Shown: positions 33,637 to 42,294 of the stretch, piece after piece | How positions within the stretch are numbered: position 1 is the first letter of the stretch | How the letters are laid out: every line of letters begins with the position of its first letter | NCBI GenBank assembly: GCA_947503935.1 | Contig: CANNFR010000003.1 | Location: forward strand, 1 to 64,000 | Direction of reading: 5' to 3' | Length of the DNA stretch: 64,000 nt | Source: an uncultured Paracoccaceae bacterium | Lineage (GTDB): Bacteria > Pseudomonadota > Alphaproteobacteria > Rhodobacterales > Rhodobacteraceae | The notes under the pieces: model-generated | Database searches by the model: none | Seen by the model: only the letters and a program-made list of their open reading frames with translations | What the model was told of the DNA's origin: nothing | Made by a program: the position numbers and the translations under genes

Positions 33637-35757
33637 GTGACCTATTCACGACGGATGAGCATGATGCAAAGCGACACAGAGACTGAGGATACCGTCCCCG
33701 AGGCAACGCCGGAAAGCGCCAAGCCGTCGGACAGCCCGCTTTTGAAGATGGGAACCGAGCCTCTGGCCAGGGTGCGCCAGGAGTTCACGCAGCTGCGCAC
33801 CCTGATGTCGAAGCTGGAAGGCACGCTGGACGACCGATCGCTGCGCCGCATGCAGCTGATCGAGGCGCAATTGGCCGAGTTCTCGGCGACCGTAACGGTC
33901 GTGGGCCAGGTGAAAGCCGGCAAGACCGCGCTGATCAACGTGCTGTCGGGCACACCAGGCCTGCTGCCGTCAGACGTCAACCCGTGGACGTCGGTTGTGA
34001 CCACCTTGCATCTGAACAAGCCCGCGCCACGCAACACCAAGGCCGAGTTCAAGTTTTTCGACCGCGGCGAATGGGATCGTCTGGTTCGCGGCGGCGGCCG
34101 TCTGGGCGAGATGGCGGGCCGTGCGGGTGCCGATGAGGAGATGCGCGAGATTGAGCGTCAGATCCAGGAGGTGCGCCAGAAGACGGAAGAACGCCTTGGC
34201 AAGAACTTCGAGCTGCTTCTGGGCCAGCGTCACAATTACGACCGCATCGATACCCCGCTGATTGAGCGCTATGTCTGTCTGGGCGATCCGGACGATCCGG
34301 AGATCATGTCGAACAAGCAGGGTCGGTTCGCCGACCTGACCCGTTCGGCCGACCTCTATCTGGATGTGCCGCAATACCCCTCTGCCTTGTCGTTGCAGGA
34401 TACGCCGGGGGTCAACGACCCGTTCCTGATGCGCGAGCAGATCACGCTCCGCGTTGTGCGCAATACCGAATTGTGCGTGGTGGTCCTGTCGGCCAACCAG
34501 GCGCTGAACACGGTCGATCTGGCCTTGATCCGGTTGCTGTCAACGCTTGAGAAGCGTCAGGTCGTGATCTACGTCAACCGCATCGACGAACTGGTCAAGC
34601 CAAGCACGCAAGTGGCCGAAATCCGCGAATCCCTCGCGGCGACCCTGGCGCGCCACGGTGTGGGCGGGGCGGCAGATATCGTGTTCGGCAGTGCCAAATG
34701 GGCGGAAGCCGCTCTGACGAATACACTGGATGATCTGTCAGAGGCCAGCATCGAGACGCTGTTTGACTGGGCATCGGCCGCCAATGTTGAGGAAGGTGAC
34801 GACCCCGTCGCCTATGCCTGGAAGCTGTCCGGCGCGCCGGAACTGGTGCGGGCCATCGGCGAGCGTGTGGAAGAGGGCGCGGCCCATCGCACACTGCAGA
34901 AGGCGCGCAAGCAGCTCAAGAACATCGTTGCACAATCGCTGGCCTCGAACATGGCCGGCGCGGTTCAGTTTGACGGCACGGCTTCGGTCTTGCTGAGCGC
35001 CAGCGAGGTGAAAACCCGCACCTCGGCCTTGTCGCGCACCCTGCAATCCGAGCTTGATCGCGAAACGAACGCCATTGTCGGTGATCTGAAGTCGCGCATG
35101 AAATCGGCCAATGAGTCCTTTGTTGAGACGACAGTTGCCGCGATGATCCAGCACATTGAGATCTACGGTACCGAAGGGCAATGGGAATGCGACCCGATGC
35201 GCCTGCGTATGCAATTGCGTGTGGCCTATCTGAACTTTGCCCGTGCCACGCGCGCGCTGGCACAGACGGTTTTGACCCGGGCATCGAAAGAGGTGCTGAC
35301 GATCTATCGCGATCTTCTGGGCGATCCGGCCAGTGATCTGCGGATCGAGGCCCCGATGGCCCCGGCCGTGCCACCGCCGGTGGCGATCGGCAAGACCATC
35401 GTCGTGGATTTGCAGAGCAATTGGTGGAAGGGCTGGGTGCGCAAGCGGCGCAAGGCGGAAGCTTTCGCCACTGAATATCGCGAGCTCATTCAATCCGAGA
35501 CCGCCGCCATCGTCAGCGAGATCGAGGATCAGCAGGTCAGCGCGGTGAACGAGGCGCTTCGCATGGCCCTCAACGAATTCCTTGAGGATCACACCGAGGC
35601 TCTGACCGAAATCGCCCGGACCGGATCGGTTGACAGCGAAAAGCTGAGCGCTGCCGTGGGTGATGCCGACCGGACCAAAAACGCAGCCCTTCTGAGCGAT
35701 GCTCTGGCGGTGCTGGAAGGCGAAGCGGGTGCCGATGCCGCTTCTGGCCAGAACTGA
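33637..35757 (+). CDS. dynamin-like GTPase (large, with helical stalk)
   Basis: A protein of about 706 aa. After a disordered N-terminus (1-40) and a helix (45-82) the G domain begins: G1 VGQVKAGKTALIN (89-101), a G2 threonine in NPWTSVVT, G3 DTPGVND (255-261) and G4 VNRIDE (313-318). The rest (about 390-690) is helical, as in the stalk of bacterial dynamin-like proteins. It includes SNWWKGWVRKRRKAEAFA, a Trp/Arg patch that could contact membrane; no transmembrane segment is visible. I use the GTG at 33637, but ATGs at 33655 and 33661 are equally possible. It is followed after 14 bases by a second GTPase gene. Confidence 0.88.
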   Translation: MTYSRRMSMMQSDTETEDTVPEATPESAKPSDSPLLKMGTEPLARVRQEFTQLRTLMSKLEGTLDDRSLRRMQLIEAQLAEFSATVTVVGQVKAGKTALINVLSGTPGLLPSDVNPWTSVVTTLHLNKPAPRNTKAEFKFFDRGEWDRLVRGGGRLGEMAGRAGADEEMREIERQIQEVRQKTEERLGKNFELLLGQRHNYDRIDTPLIERYVCLGDPDDPEIMSNKQGRFADLTRSADLYLDVPQYPSALSLQDTPGVNDPFLMREQITLRVVRNTELCVVVLSANQALNTVDLALIRLLSTLEKRQVVIYVNRIDELVKPSTQVAEIRESLAATLARHGVGGAADIVFGSAKWAEAALTNTLDDLSEASIETLFDWASAANVEEGDDPVAYAWKLSGAPELVRAIGERVEEGAAHRTLQKARKQLKNIVAQSLASNMAGAVQFDGTASVLLSASEVKTRTSALSRTLQSELDRETNAIVGDLKSRMKSANESFVETTVAAMIQHIEIYGTEGQWECDPMRLRMQLRVAYLNFARATRALAQTVLTRASKEVLTIYRDLLGDPASDLRIEAPMAPAVPPPVAIGKTIVVDLQSNWWKGWVRKRRKAEAFATEYRELIQSETAAIVSEIEDQQVSAVNEALRMALNEFLEDHTEALTEIARTGSVDSEKLSAAVGDADRTKNAALLSDALAVLEGEAGADAASGQN

Positions 35758-35771
35758 GGAGAGCCACGCTT

Positions 35772-37526
35772 ATGGCCAAGGACAGCAGCAAGCCCCGCGT
35801 GGTTACAGCCGAGCAATACGCCCGGCTTGAAGCCTGGTCGCAGCGCAAGCCATGTGTTTCGCTGATGGGCGAATTCAGCGCGGGCAAGTCGACCCTGCTG
35901 AACTTCCTGATTGAGGAAGAGATGCTGCCGACACGGGCAACGGCCACCGAATTGCCGCCGGTCTGGTTTTCGCATGGCTCGGGGGGCTCACACTGGGTTG
36001 ATGGCGACGGCAGTATCCATGCGCTGGATCTGAACGCGCTGCATACCGTGCCGATGAGCGCGCGGTATGTCCGCCTCTACGCGCCGGCCGAGATCCTTGA
36101 GCATTGCGACGTTGTGGACACGCCCGGTATCTCCGACCCCAATCTGGCGGTGGAATCCTGGCGCTTTGCCGTTGGTGTCTCCAACATGGTGCTCTGGTGC
36201 TCAAGTGCGACGCAGGTTTGGCGGCAGAGCGAGCGGAGTGCCTGGACCTCGCTGCCCGAGCGGTTGCAGAAACACAGCCTGCTGATCGTGACGCGGGCCG
36301 ACAAGCTGACAACGGAGGTCGATCGCGACAAGGTTGATCGCCGCCTGGCTCGCGAAACCAGCGATCTGTTCCATGATCGCGTGTTCCTGTCGACGCCGAA
36401 TGCGGTGCAGGCCAAGGCGGAATTGGTTGAGAATGAAAGCTCGCCGCTATGGGAATCCAGCGGTGCGGCGGCTCTGCTTGATCGTCTGGCCGAGCGGTTC
36501 GAGGCGATTTATGAAGAGCGTGCGGCGCTTTTGTCGCGCTACAAGGTCAGCGATCCAGAAAGTGACGTGAAGCCGCGCCCGGTTCGCCCGGTGGCAACGC
36601 CAGGCCCGATTAAACCGCTCGAGCCTGAGCCGGCGGTTGAGGAACAGACGGCCGAGGCTGCCGTCGCGGCCGAGCGTGCGCCCGCCGAAGAGTCGGCGCC
36701 GGTCGCAGCGCCGCCCGAACCCGACGAGGTCGCTGCCGCTGCCGATACGCAGGAGGTTGCTGAAACGCCTGAGCCGGAGGTCGTCGAACCCCAGCCCCAA
36801 GATGATATCGCCCCCGAGTCCGAGCCGGTTGCCGAGGAGGACGCCCCGGCAGATGTTGCGAAAGACGACAGCGCCGATGCGGCCGCCTTCAGCCCCTATC
36901 GTCCCGCCCGCGTTGAAAGTGATGCGCCGCGATCCAGCCGACCCAGCGCCGCCGAGGCGGATGAGCTGATGGCCCGCATGAAGGTCGATCTGGACAAACC
37001 GGTCGAAACGGCGCCCGCTGCCGAGGCCGAAGAGGTGCCTGTCGATCGCGATGCCGATACCGTGTCTGCCGTCGGCAACCTGATGGCGATGGAAGCCGAA
37101 GCTGTGGACAGCGACCCCACGGAAGAGGCAGAGGCCGATCAGCCTGAAGAGGTCTCGGTTCACGAGGGTGAGCCGGATGACGTGCCCGCAGCGGAATTGA
37201 CCGAGGACGTTTCTGATCAGGATATGCACCCGGGCACTGACGAGGAGCCGGCGCAAGAGGAGATGTCGGTCGAAGAAACGCCGGTCTCGCAGCCCGATCA
37301 ACCGGCTGATGCCCTGCCGAGAGAGGTCGCGATCTGGCGGCAGATCGTGGCGCGGACGTCAGTGCGCCCGGAGAATGAGCAGGTCGTCGCGATGATCGAG
37401 CAGCTTCTGATCGAAATGGCGTCTGGTGACGAGCATGAAGCCGCAGTCACGCCAGAGCGTGCTGGCGATGATGCACCCACAGATGAGGGAAGTGCCGCCG
37501 ACTCTGGCTGGCGTCGACTTGCCTAG
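35772..37526 (+). CDS. dynamin-type GTPase with long acidic disordered tail
   Basis: A 584-aa protein. The G domain spans about residues 1-255: G1 MGEFSAGKSTLLNFL (32-46), a G2-like TRATATELPPV, G3 DTPGISD (116-122) and G4 TRADK (174-178). No helical stalk follows. Instead residues 260-530 are Glu/Ala/Pro/Val-rich and look disordered, then a predicted helix (about 535-560, EVAIWRQIVARTSVRPENEQ) ends the protein. The missing stalk suggests it works as a partner of the larger GTPase upstream. The composition bias makes the tail prone to poor annotation, but the frame is intact. Confidence 0.85.
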   Translation: MAKDSSKPRVVTAEQYARLEAWSQRKPCVSLMGEFSAGKSTLLNFLIEEEMLPTRATATELPPVWFSHGSGGSHWVDGDGSIHALDLNALHTVPMSARYVRLYAPAEILEHCDVVDTPGISDPNLAVESWRFAVGVSNMVLWCSSATQVWRQSERSAWTSLPERLQKHSLLIVTRADKLTTEVDRDKVDRRLARETSDLFHDRVFLSTPNAVQAKAELVENESSPLWESSGAAALLDRLAERFEAIYEERAALLSRYKVSDPESDVKPRPVRPVATPGPIKPLEPEPAVEEQTAEAAVAAERAPAEESAPVAAPPEPDEVAAAADTQEVAETPEPEVVEPQPQDDIAPESEPVAEEDAPADVAKDDSADAAAFSPYRPARVESDAPRSSRPSAAEADELMARMKVDLDKPVETAPAAEAEEVPVDRDADTVSAVGNLMAMEAEAVDSDPTEEAEADQPEEVSVHEGEPDDVPAAELTEDVSDQDMHPGTDEEPAQEEMSVEETPVSQPDQPADALPREVAIWRQIVARTSVRPENEQVVAMIEQLLIEMASGDEHEAAVTPERAGDDAPTDEGSAADSGWRRLA

Positions 37527-37620
37527 AGGTCCAATCCCTGATTAATGAGGCTGAAACCACGCTCTTTTCCGGGGCGTGACACAAGCTTGCCTCATCGGGG
37601 CAGACAGGGACGCTGGGGTA

Positions 37621-37974
37621 ATGTCGATCGATATTTCGAAAACCACCGATATTGCTGGGTTTATCGGATCGTGCCTGGTCGATGGCGATACTGGGCTGAT
37701 GCTGTCCTCGCAGGGCGGCGGCAGGCTTGACCTCGAGGCTGCCGCGGAGATGAGCACGCAGGTGTTGAATGCCAAGCGACAGGCGATCAGGACACTTCGT
37801 CTGAACGACAATATCGAAGACATTCTGATCACGCTGAGCAAGCAGTTCCACCTGATCCGGCCGCTGCGCAGTAATCCTGGTGTTTTCATCTATCTCGCGC
37901 TGGATCGAAACCGCGCCAATTTGGGCATGGCGCGGCTGCAATTGAAGGACGTCGAAGGCGCGATTGATATCTGA
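37621..37974 (+). CDS. Roadblock/LC7-like domain protein
   Basis: A 117-aa soluble protein. The sequence fits the Roadblock/LC7 fold: DIAGFIGSCLVDGDTGLML (first helix and strand of the domain), AAEMSTQVLNAKRQAIRTL (helix), IEDILITLSKQFHLIRPL and FIYLALDRNRANLGMARLQL. Roadblock proteins regulate small GTPases, as MglB does for MglA. Finding one 94 bases after two dynamin-type GTPases suggests a regulatory or scaffolding role for them. The domain call rests on pattern only. Start at 37621; a longer frame from 37576 is less likely. Confidence 0.75.
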   Translation: MSIDISKTTDIAGFIGSCLVDGDTGLMLSSQGGGRLDLEAAAEMSTQVLNAKRQAIRTLRLNDNIEDILITLSKQFHLIRPLRSNPGVFIYLALDRNRANLGMARLQLKDVEGAIDI

Positions 37975-38016
37975 GGCAAGCCCAGAGAATCTGATGGAGC
38001 TTTCCCGGATTTCACG

Positions 38017-39642
38017 TCAACGTTCGGCTGCAAGACCTTCAAAGAGGCGCGCGACGGCTTCCGCGCCGGGGTCGTTGTGGCCTTCCAATTTCTCGCTGGC
38101 AATGTAGGTGGCCCGTCCGGCCCGGGCGCGGGTGATCCGCGAGGTTGCATCGGCCCCGTCGCGCGCGGCCTTCGCGGCCGCCGCAGGGCCGCTTGCCAGC
38201 GCATCGAGCGCGGGCGCCAGCGCGTCGATCATCGTGCGGTCGCCGGGTGCCGCGCCACCCACCTGGCTGACGCGGGCCAGCCCCGCCTGGAGGGAGCCGA
38301 TCCAGTCCTTGCCACTGGCCGAGGCGTCGCCTGCCGCCGTAAAGAAGATCGCCAGCAAAACCCCCGATGACCCGCCCATCGTCTGGCTCAGCTCGGTGCC
38401 GATGGCGCGGTAAAGCTGCGTCGGGTCGGCCAGAGGCAGCCGGTCCAGGGCGCCGTTCAGCGCGCGTGCGGCGCCAGCCAAGGTGCTGCCCGTGTCGCCA
38501 TCGCCCGACTTTGCGTCGAGCGCGTTCAGATCGGTCTCGGCCGCGATCATCAGCGCGCAGCAGCGTTCGATCAGCGCGCGGTGGCCGGGATGGGCCGAGG
38601 CCATCGGCTGGATCGGGGTCAGGCCATCGGGCAGCGGGCGGGTGACGACCTCGCCAAGTTCGGCCAGGCCGGGCCAGGCCCAGGGCGCGACGGGGGCGGC
38701 AAGGGCCGCCACCTGCGCCTCGTCCACCGGCAAAAGCGAGATCGAAAAACCCTGCATGTCGAGTGACGTCATCAGCTCGGCCGGGCCGATCAGCCATTTG
38801 ATGCGATCCGCGATGGCTGAGCGGGCCAGCTCTTCGGTCAGGACCGACATTTCCAAGGGCGTCGCACCGCCGAGGTTGTTCAAAAGCGCCACGTGGGCGC
38901 CGCTGCCCAGATGCGGTTTCAGGCGATCCACCACCATGGCCATGGCGGCCCGGGCCCCCTCGAAATCGACCTGCTCAATCCCGGCCTCGCCATGGATGCC
39001 AAGGCCCAGCTCGGCCTTGCCGATATCGATGCGGTCTTCCTTGGGCGAGCCCGGCACGGTGCAGGTATCCAGCGACATCCCGATGGAAATCGCCCCGTCG
39101 ATGGCCTTTTGCGCCGCATCTGCCACGACCTCCAGATCGGCGCCGCCTTCGGCCAGCGCGCCCGCGATCTTGTGCACGAAAAGCGTGCCCGCCACGCCCC
39201 GGGCTTGCGGCAGGTCGGGCAGGGCCACGTCATCATCGACGATGACCATGGCGACCTTCAGTCCGAATGCCCGCGCCCGCTCGGCCGCGAGGCCGAAGTT
39301 CAGCCGGTCGCCGGTGTAGTTCTTGACGATCAGCAGGCACCCGGCCTTGCCTGTCACCGCCAGGATGCCCGCCAGCACCGCATCGACCGAGGGCGAGGCA
39401 AAGACATCGCCGCAGACCGCCGCGGTCAGCATGCCCTGGCCGACAAAGCCCGCATGGCTCGGCTCATGGCCCGAGCCGCCACCCGAGACCAGCGCCACCT
39501 TCGCGCGGTCCCAGTCGCTGCGCATCACGACCTTGATATGCGGGTATCCGTCCAACCGGACCAGCGCGCCGCCCGAGGCCCGCACCACACCGTCGAGCGC
39601 CTCGGTGACCAGGGTGTCCTTGGCGTTGATGAATTGCTTCAT
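38017..39642 (-). CDS. dihydroxyacetone kinase-type enzyme, DhaK-DhaL fusion
   Basis: A 541-aa ATP-dependent kinase. The DhaK domain (about 1-325) carries SGGGSGHEPSHAGFVG and GLGIHGEAGIE, whose His covalently binds the substrate carbonyl. The DhaL domain (about 345-540) carries the ATP/Mg site KSGDGDTGSTLAGAA and MGGSSGVLLAIFF. Such fusions phosphorylate dihydroxyacetone, and relatives act on erythrulose, apulose and other ketoses. It is the last gene of the LacI-controlled ABC operon and overlaps the ATPase upstream by ATGA. That suggests the transported sugar, or its oxidised or isomerised form, is phosphorylated here. Confidence 0.93.
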   Translation of the reverse strand: MKQFINAKDTLVTEALDGVVRASGGALVRLDGYPHIKVVMRSDWDRAKVALVSGGGSGHEPSHAGFVGQGMLTAAVCGDVFASPSVDAVLAGILAVTGKAGCLLIVKNYTGDRLNFGLAAERARAFGLKVAMVIVDDDVALPDLPQARGVAGTLFVHKIAGALAEGGADLEVVADAAQKAIDGAISIGMSLDTCTVPGSPKEDRIDIGKAELGLGIHGEAGIEQVDFEGARAAMAMVVDRLKPHLGSGAHVALLNNLGGATPLEMSVLTEELARSAIADRIKWLIGPAELMTSLDMQGFSISLLPVDEAQVAALAAPVAPWAWPGLAELGEVVTRPLPDGLTPIQPMASAHPGHRALIERCCALMIAAETDLNALDAKSGDGDTGSTLAGAARALNGALDRLPLADPTQLYRAIGTELSQTMGGSSGVLLAIFFTAAGDASASGKDWIGSLQAGLARVSQVGGAAPGDRTMIDALAPALDALASGPAAAAKAARDGADATSRITRARAGRATYIASEKLEGHNDPGAEAVARLFEGLAAER

Positions 39643-40649
39643 GGGCGTATCTCCTGACGAATGCGGGCGCCGTTGGCGTCGAAGTAAAGCGGGGCTTCGG
39701 GGCGGATTGCCAGGCTGTCGCCGGGCTTGAGTTGGGTATGCGCATCGGTCAGCGTGACGATGTCATGGCCGTCCAGATGCAGATGCAGGCGGCTCTGATC
39801 GCCCAGATGCTCGATCCGGGTGATGCGCGTCTCGACGCCGCTGCCTTGCGCGATATGCTCGGGCCTGAGCCCGATCGTGACGGTGCCTTCGGGCGCTGGC
39901 CCGAACAGACTGACGGGCAGGGTGTTGATCCGCGGCTGGCCGAGTCGGGTTGCGACATAGATGCTGACGGGATCCTCGTAGATCTCGCGCGGGGTGCCGA
40001 ATTGCACCAGCCGCCCCTGATCCAGCACGCCGACATGGGTGGCCATCGTCATCGCCTCGGTCTGATCGTGGGTCACGTAAAGCAGCGTGGCGCCCAGATC
40101 CTGCTGAATGCGCTTCAGCTCAATCCGCATCTCGGCGCGCAGTTTGGCGTCGAGCGAGGACAAGGGTTCATCCATCAGATAGATCTGCGGCGACCGCACC
40201 AGCGCGCGCCCGATCGACACGCGCTGCATCTCGCCGCCCGACAATTGCGTGGCCTTGTTGTCCAGCTTGTGGGCGATCTGCAGCACCTCGGCCACCTTGG
40301 CCACGCGGGCCGCGACCTCCTCCTCCCCCAGCTTCAGAATGGGCGAGCGCAGCGGGAAGGCCAGATTGTCACGCACGCTTAGATGCGGGTAGAGCGAGTA
40401 TTGCTGAAACACCATCGCCACGTCGCGCTGGGCGGGCGTGTCGTTGCGCACGCTGCGCCCGCCGATCAGGATATCGCCGGCATCAGGCGCCTCCAGCCCC
40501 GCGATCAGGCGCAATGTGGTCGTCTTGCCGGCCCCGGTCGGGCCCAAGAGCACGACGAAGGCGCCATCGGGGATGGTCATGTCCATGTCGACGACGGCTT
40601 TGGTGGCGCCGAAGCTTTTCGAGAGGGCGCGCAAGGTCACCTCAGCCAT
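39639..40649 (-). CDS. ABC transporter ATP-binding protein (CUT1/UgpC-like), copy A
   Basis: A 336-aa ATPase. Walker A is GPTGAGKTTTLRLIAG and the Q-loop is FQQYSLYPHLSV. The signature is LSGGEMQRVSIGRAL, Walker B is IYLMDEPLSSLD, and the H-loop is YVTHDQTEAM. A C-terminal MalK-type regulatory domain follows (TIGLRPEHI, GDSLAIRPE). Its start lies eight bases inside the neighbouring ATPase gene. The operon therefore has two non-identical ATPases, like GlpS/GlpT. Confidence 0.93.
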   Translation of the reverse strand: MAEVTLRALSKSFGATKAVVDMDMTIPDGAFVVLLGPTGAGKTTTLRLIAGLEAPDAGDILIGGRSVRNDTPAQRDVAMVFQQYSLYPHLSVRDNLAFPLRSPILKLGEEEVAARVAKVAEVLQIAHKLDNKATQLSGGEMQRVSIGRALVRSPQIYLMDEPLSSLDAKLRAEMRIELKRIQQDLGATLLYVTHDQTEAMTMATHVGVLDQGRLVQFGTPREIYEDPVSIYVATRLGQPRINTLPVSLFGPAPEGTVTIGLRPEHIAQGSGVETRITRIEHLGDQSRLHLHLDGHDIVTLTDAHTQLKPGDSLAIRPEAPLYFDANGARIRQEIRP

Positions 40650-41736
40650 GGTGCACTCCCTCATTAGCCGCTGTGCGCAGTGCTCGGCCCGACGCCTTGT
40701 CGAAAAGCGACAGCGTCTCGGTGCGGAAGGCAAGGCCTGTCAGGTCGCCCGTCTTTGCGGCCAGGGTCGAGGGCGTGCGCGCCCGCACAGTGCCATGCGG
40801 CGTCGACAGCGTGATGATCTGCGTCGTGCCGAGGTACTCCACCGCCTCGACCCGGCCGCGATAGGGCGCCGCGTCCGACAGCGACACATGTTCGGGCCGC
40901 ACCCCCAAGGCCATGTCGCCGCCCGCTTCTTCGCGCAGGGCCGGCACGCCGATGGCCACATCGCCCAGCGTCACAGTCTCGGCACCGCCCGGCGCCCGCC
41001 CTCCAAACTCCAAAAAGTTCATTGACGGCGAGCCGATGAAATCGGCCACAAACATGGTGGCGGGGTGATCGTAGATGTCTTGTGGCGTGCCGAATTGCTC
41101 GACCACGCCGTGGTTCATCACCACGATCTTGTCGCCCATCTGCATGGCTTCCAACTGGTCATGGGTGACGTAGACGGTGGTGGCGTTCATCCGATCATGC
41201 AATGCGCGCAGCTCTTCCGCCATACGCTCGCGAAACTCGGCATCCAGCGCGCCTAAGGGTTCGTCCATCATGAAGGCCTTGGGGTCGCGCACGATGGCGC
41301 GGCCGAGGGCCACGCGCTGCCGGTCGCCACCGGCCAGCCCACCGACGGGCCGGTCGAGGATATCCTCGATCCCCAGGATGCGCGCAACCTCGGCCACCTT
41401 GGCCTTCACCTGCGCCTTCGGCATCCCCTGGCTGACCAGCGGGTACGAGATATTGCGCCGCACATTCATATGTGGATAGAGCGCGAACATCTGGAACACG
41501 AAGGCAATGTCACGCTGGCTGGCGGGCTTCTGGCTGACCTCTTCGTCGTCGATATAGATCTCACCCGAGGTCGGTAGTTCCAGCCCCGCGATCATCCGTA
41601 ATGTCGTGGTCTTGCCGCAGCCCGAGGGTCCGAGCAGCATGAAGAACTCCCCATCCTCGATAGTGAAGGACGAGTCCTGCACCGCGACGAAATCGCCAAA
41701 CTCCTTGCGCAGATTGCGGATCACGATCTTAGCCAT
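40642..41736 (-). CDS. ABC transporter ATP-binding protein (CUT1/UgpC-like), copy B
   Basis: A 364-aa ATPase. Walker A is GPSGCGKTTTLRMIAG and the Q-loop is FQMFALYPHMNV. Walker B is AFMMDEPLGALD, and the H-loop is YVTHDQLEAMQ. The signature reads LAGGDRQRVALGRAI, with Ala for the usual Ser and Asp for Gln. A MalK-like C-terminal domain includes ALGVRPEHV. The start at 41736 begins MAKIVIRNLRKEFG. It overlaps the VOC gene by eight bases and copy A by eight bases. Confidence 0.93.
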   Translation of the reverse strand: MAKIVIRNLRKEFGDFVAVQDSSFTIEDGEFFMLLGPSGCGKTTTLRMIAGLELPTSGEIYIDDEEVSQKPASQRDIAFVFQMFALYPHMNVRRNISYPLVSQGMPKAQVKAKVAEVARILGIEDILDRPVGGLAGGDRQRVALGRAIVRDPKAFMMDEPLGALDAEFRERMAEELRALHDRMNATTVYVTHDQLEAMQMGDKIVVMNHGVVEQFGTPQDIYDHPATMFVADFIGSPSMNFLEFGGRAPGGAETVTLGDVAIGVPALREEAGGDMALGVRPEHVSLSDAAPYRGRVEAVEYLGTTQIITLSTPHGTVRARTPSTLAAKTGDLTGLAFRTETLSLFDKASGRALRTAANEGVHHG

Positions 41737-42100
41737 CCAGATGCTGCCCCACACGTAAAAGATGCCCGTCGGGATCCAAAATGTGCATCTCGCGCATTCC
41801 CCATTCCCTGTCCTTGGCCGGACCAAACCGCGGGAAACCTTCGTCCGGAAAGGCAAGCCCGGCGATCTGATCGCTCCAGCTATCCACGTCATCCGTGCGG
41901 ATATAGACGGCATGATCCGAGGTTTCGGCGATATGGTCCGAATCGTGAGAAAAATGGATCTCGACCGCGTCCTTCTGAACAATCAGATAGCCGCCAAAGC
42001 CGTCCCACTGGCCCTGCACGCCGAACCCCAGATCGGTGTAGAAGGCGACAGTTCGGTCCATGTCCTTGCAGGGCAGGATGGCGCAGGTCGAGGTCAGCAT
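41729..42100 (-). CDS. VOC (glyoxalase/bleomycin-resistance-like) family protein
   Basis: A 123-aa protein of the vicinal oxygen chelate fold: STCAILPCKDMDRTVAFYTDLGF, then VEIHFSHDSD and a second half ending WGMREMHILDPDGHLLRVGQ. The closest pattern is the bleomycin-resistance type, which binds ligands without metal; a glyoxalase-like role is also possible. The ATG shares one base with the stop of the small membrane gene (TGATG), and the end overlaps an ATPase gene. Its coupling inside a sugar ABC operon is unusual. Confidence 0.85.
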   Translation of the reverse strand: MLTSTCAILPCKDMDRTVAFYTDLGFGVQGQWDGFGGYLIVQKDAVEIHFSHDSDHIAETSDHAVYIRTDDVDSWSDQIAGLAFPDEGFPRFGPAKDREWGMREMHILDPDGHLLRVGQHLDG

Positions 42101-42294
42101 CACTCACCCTCCGGGAAATGGCTGACGATGATGAACATCACCGTGCCGATCAGGGTGACGATGAAGGAATAGGTGAAGGCCCAGAGGACGAAGGGCTGCA
42201 TCAGCATCACTACGCCAAGCGCGATGAGGCAGGTTGCCAAAAACTCCCACGGGCCGCGGCGCAAGCGGGCGAGGCCTTTCAGGAATCCGGTCAT
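42100..42294 (-). CDS. 64-aa membrane protein of the ABC operon
   Basis: A short protein with a basic N-terminus (MTGFLKGLARLRRGPWEF) and two hydrophobic segments at about residues 18-36 and 40-58. It overlaps the permease gene by ATGA and the VOC gene by TGATG, so it is certainly translated with the transporter. The glycerol operon at 53643 has a small membrane protein (DUF2160) in a comparable place, though I see no clear sequence similarity. It may stabilise or regulate the permeases. Confidence 0.75.
   Translation of the reverse strand: MTGFLKGLARLRRGPWEFLATCLIALGVVMLMQPFVLWAFTYSFIVTLIGTVMFIIVSHFPEGE

Noticed and set aside
40642-41736. Signature LAGGDRQR taken as evidence that the ATPase is inactive
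   Set aside because: Walker A, Walker B, Q-loop and H-loop are intact and the change is mild, so inactivity cannot be claimed.
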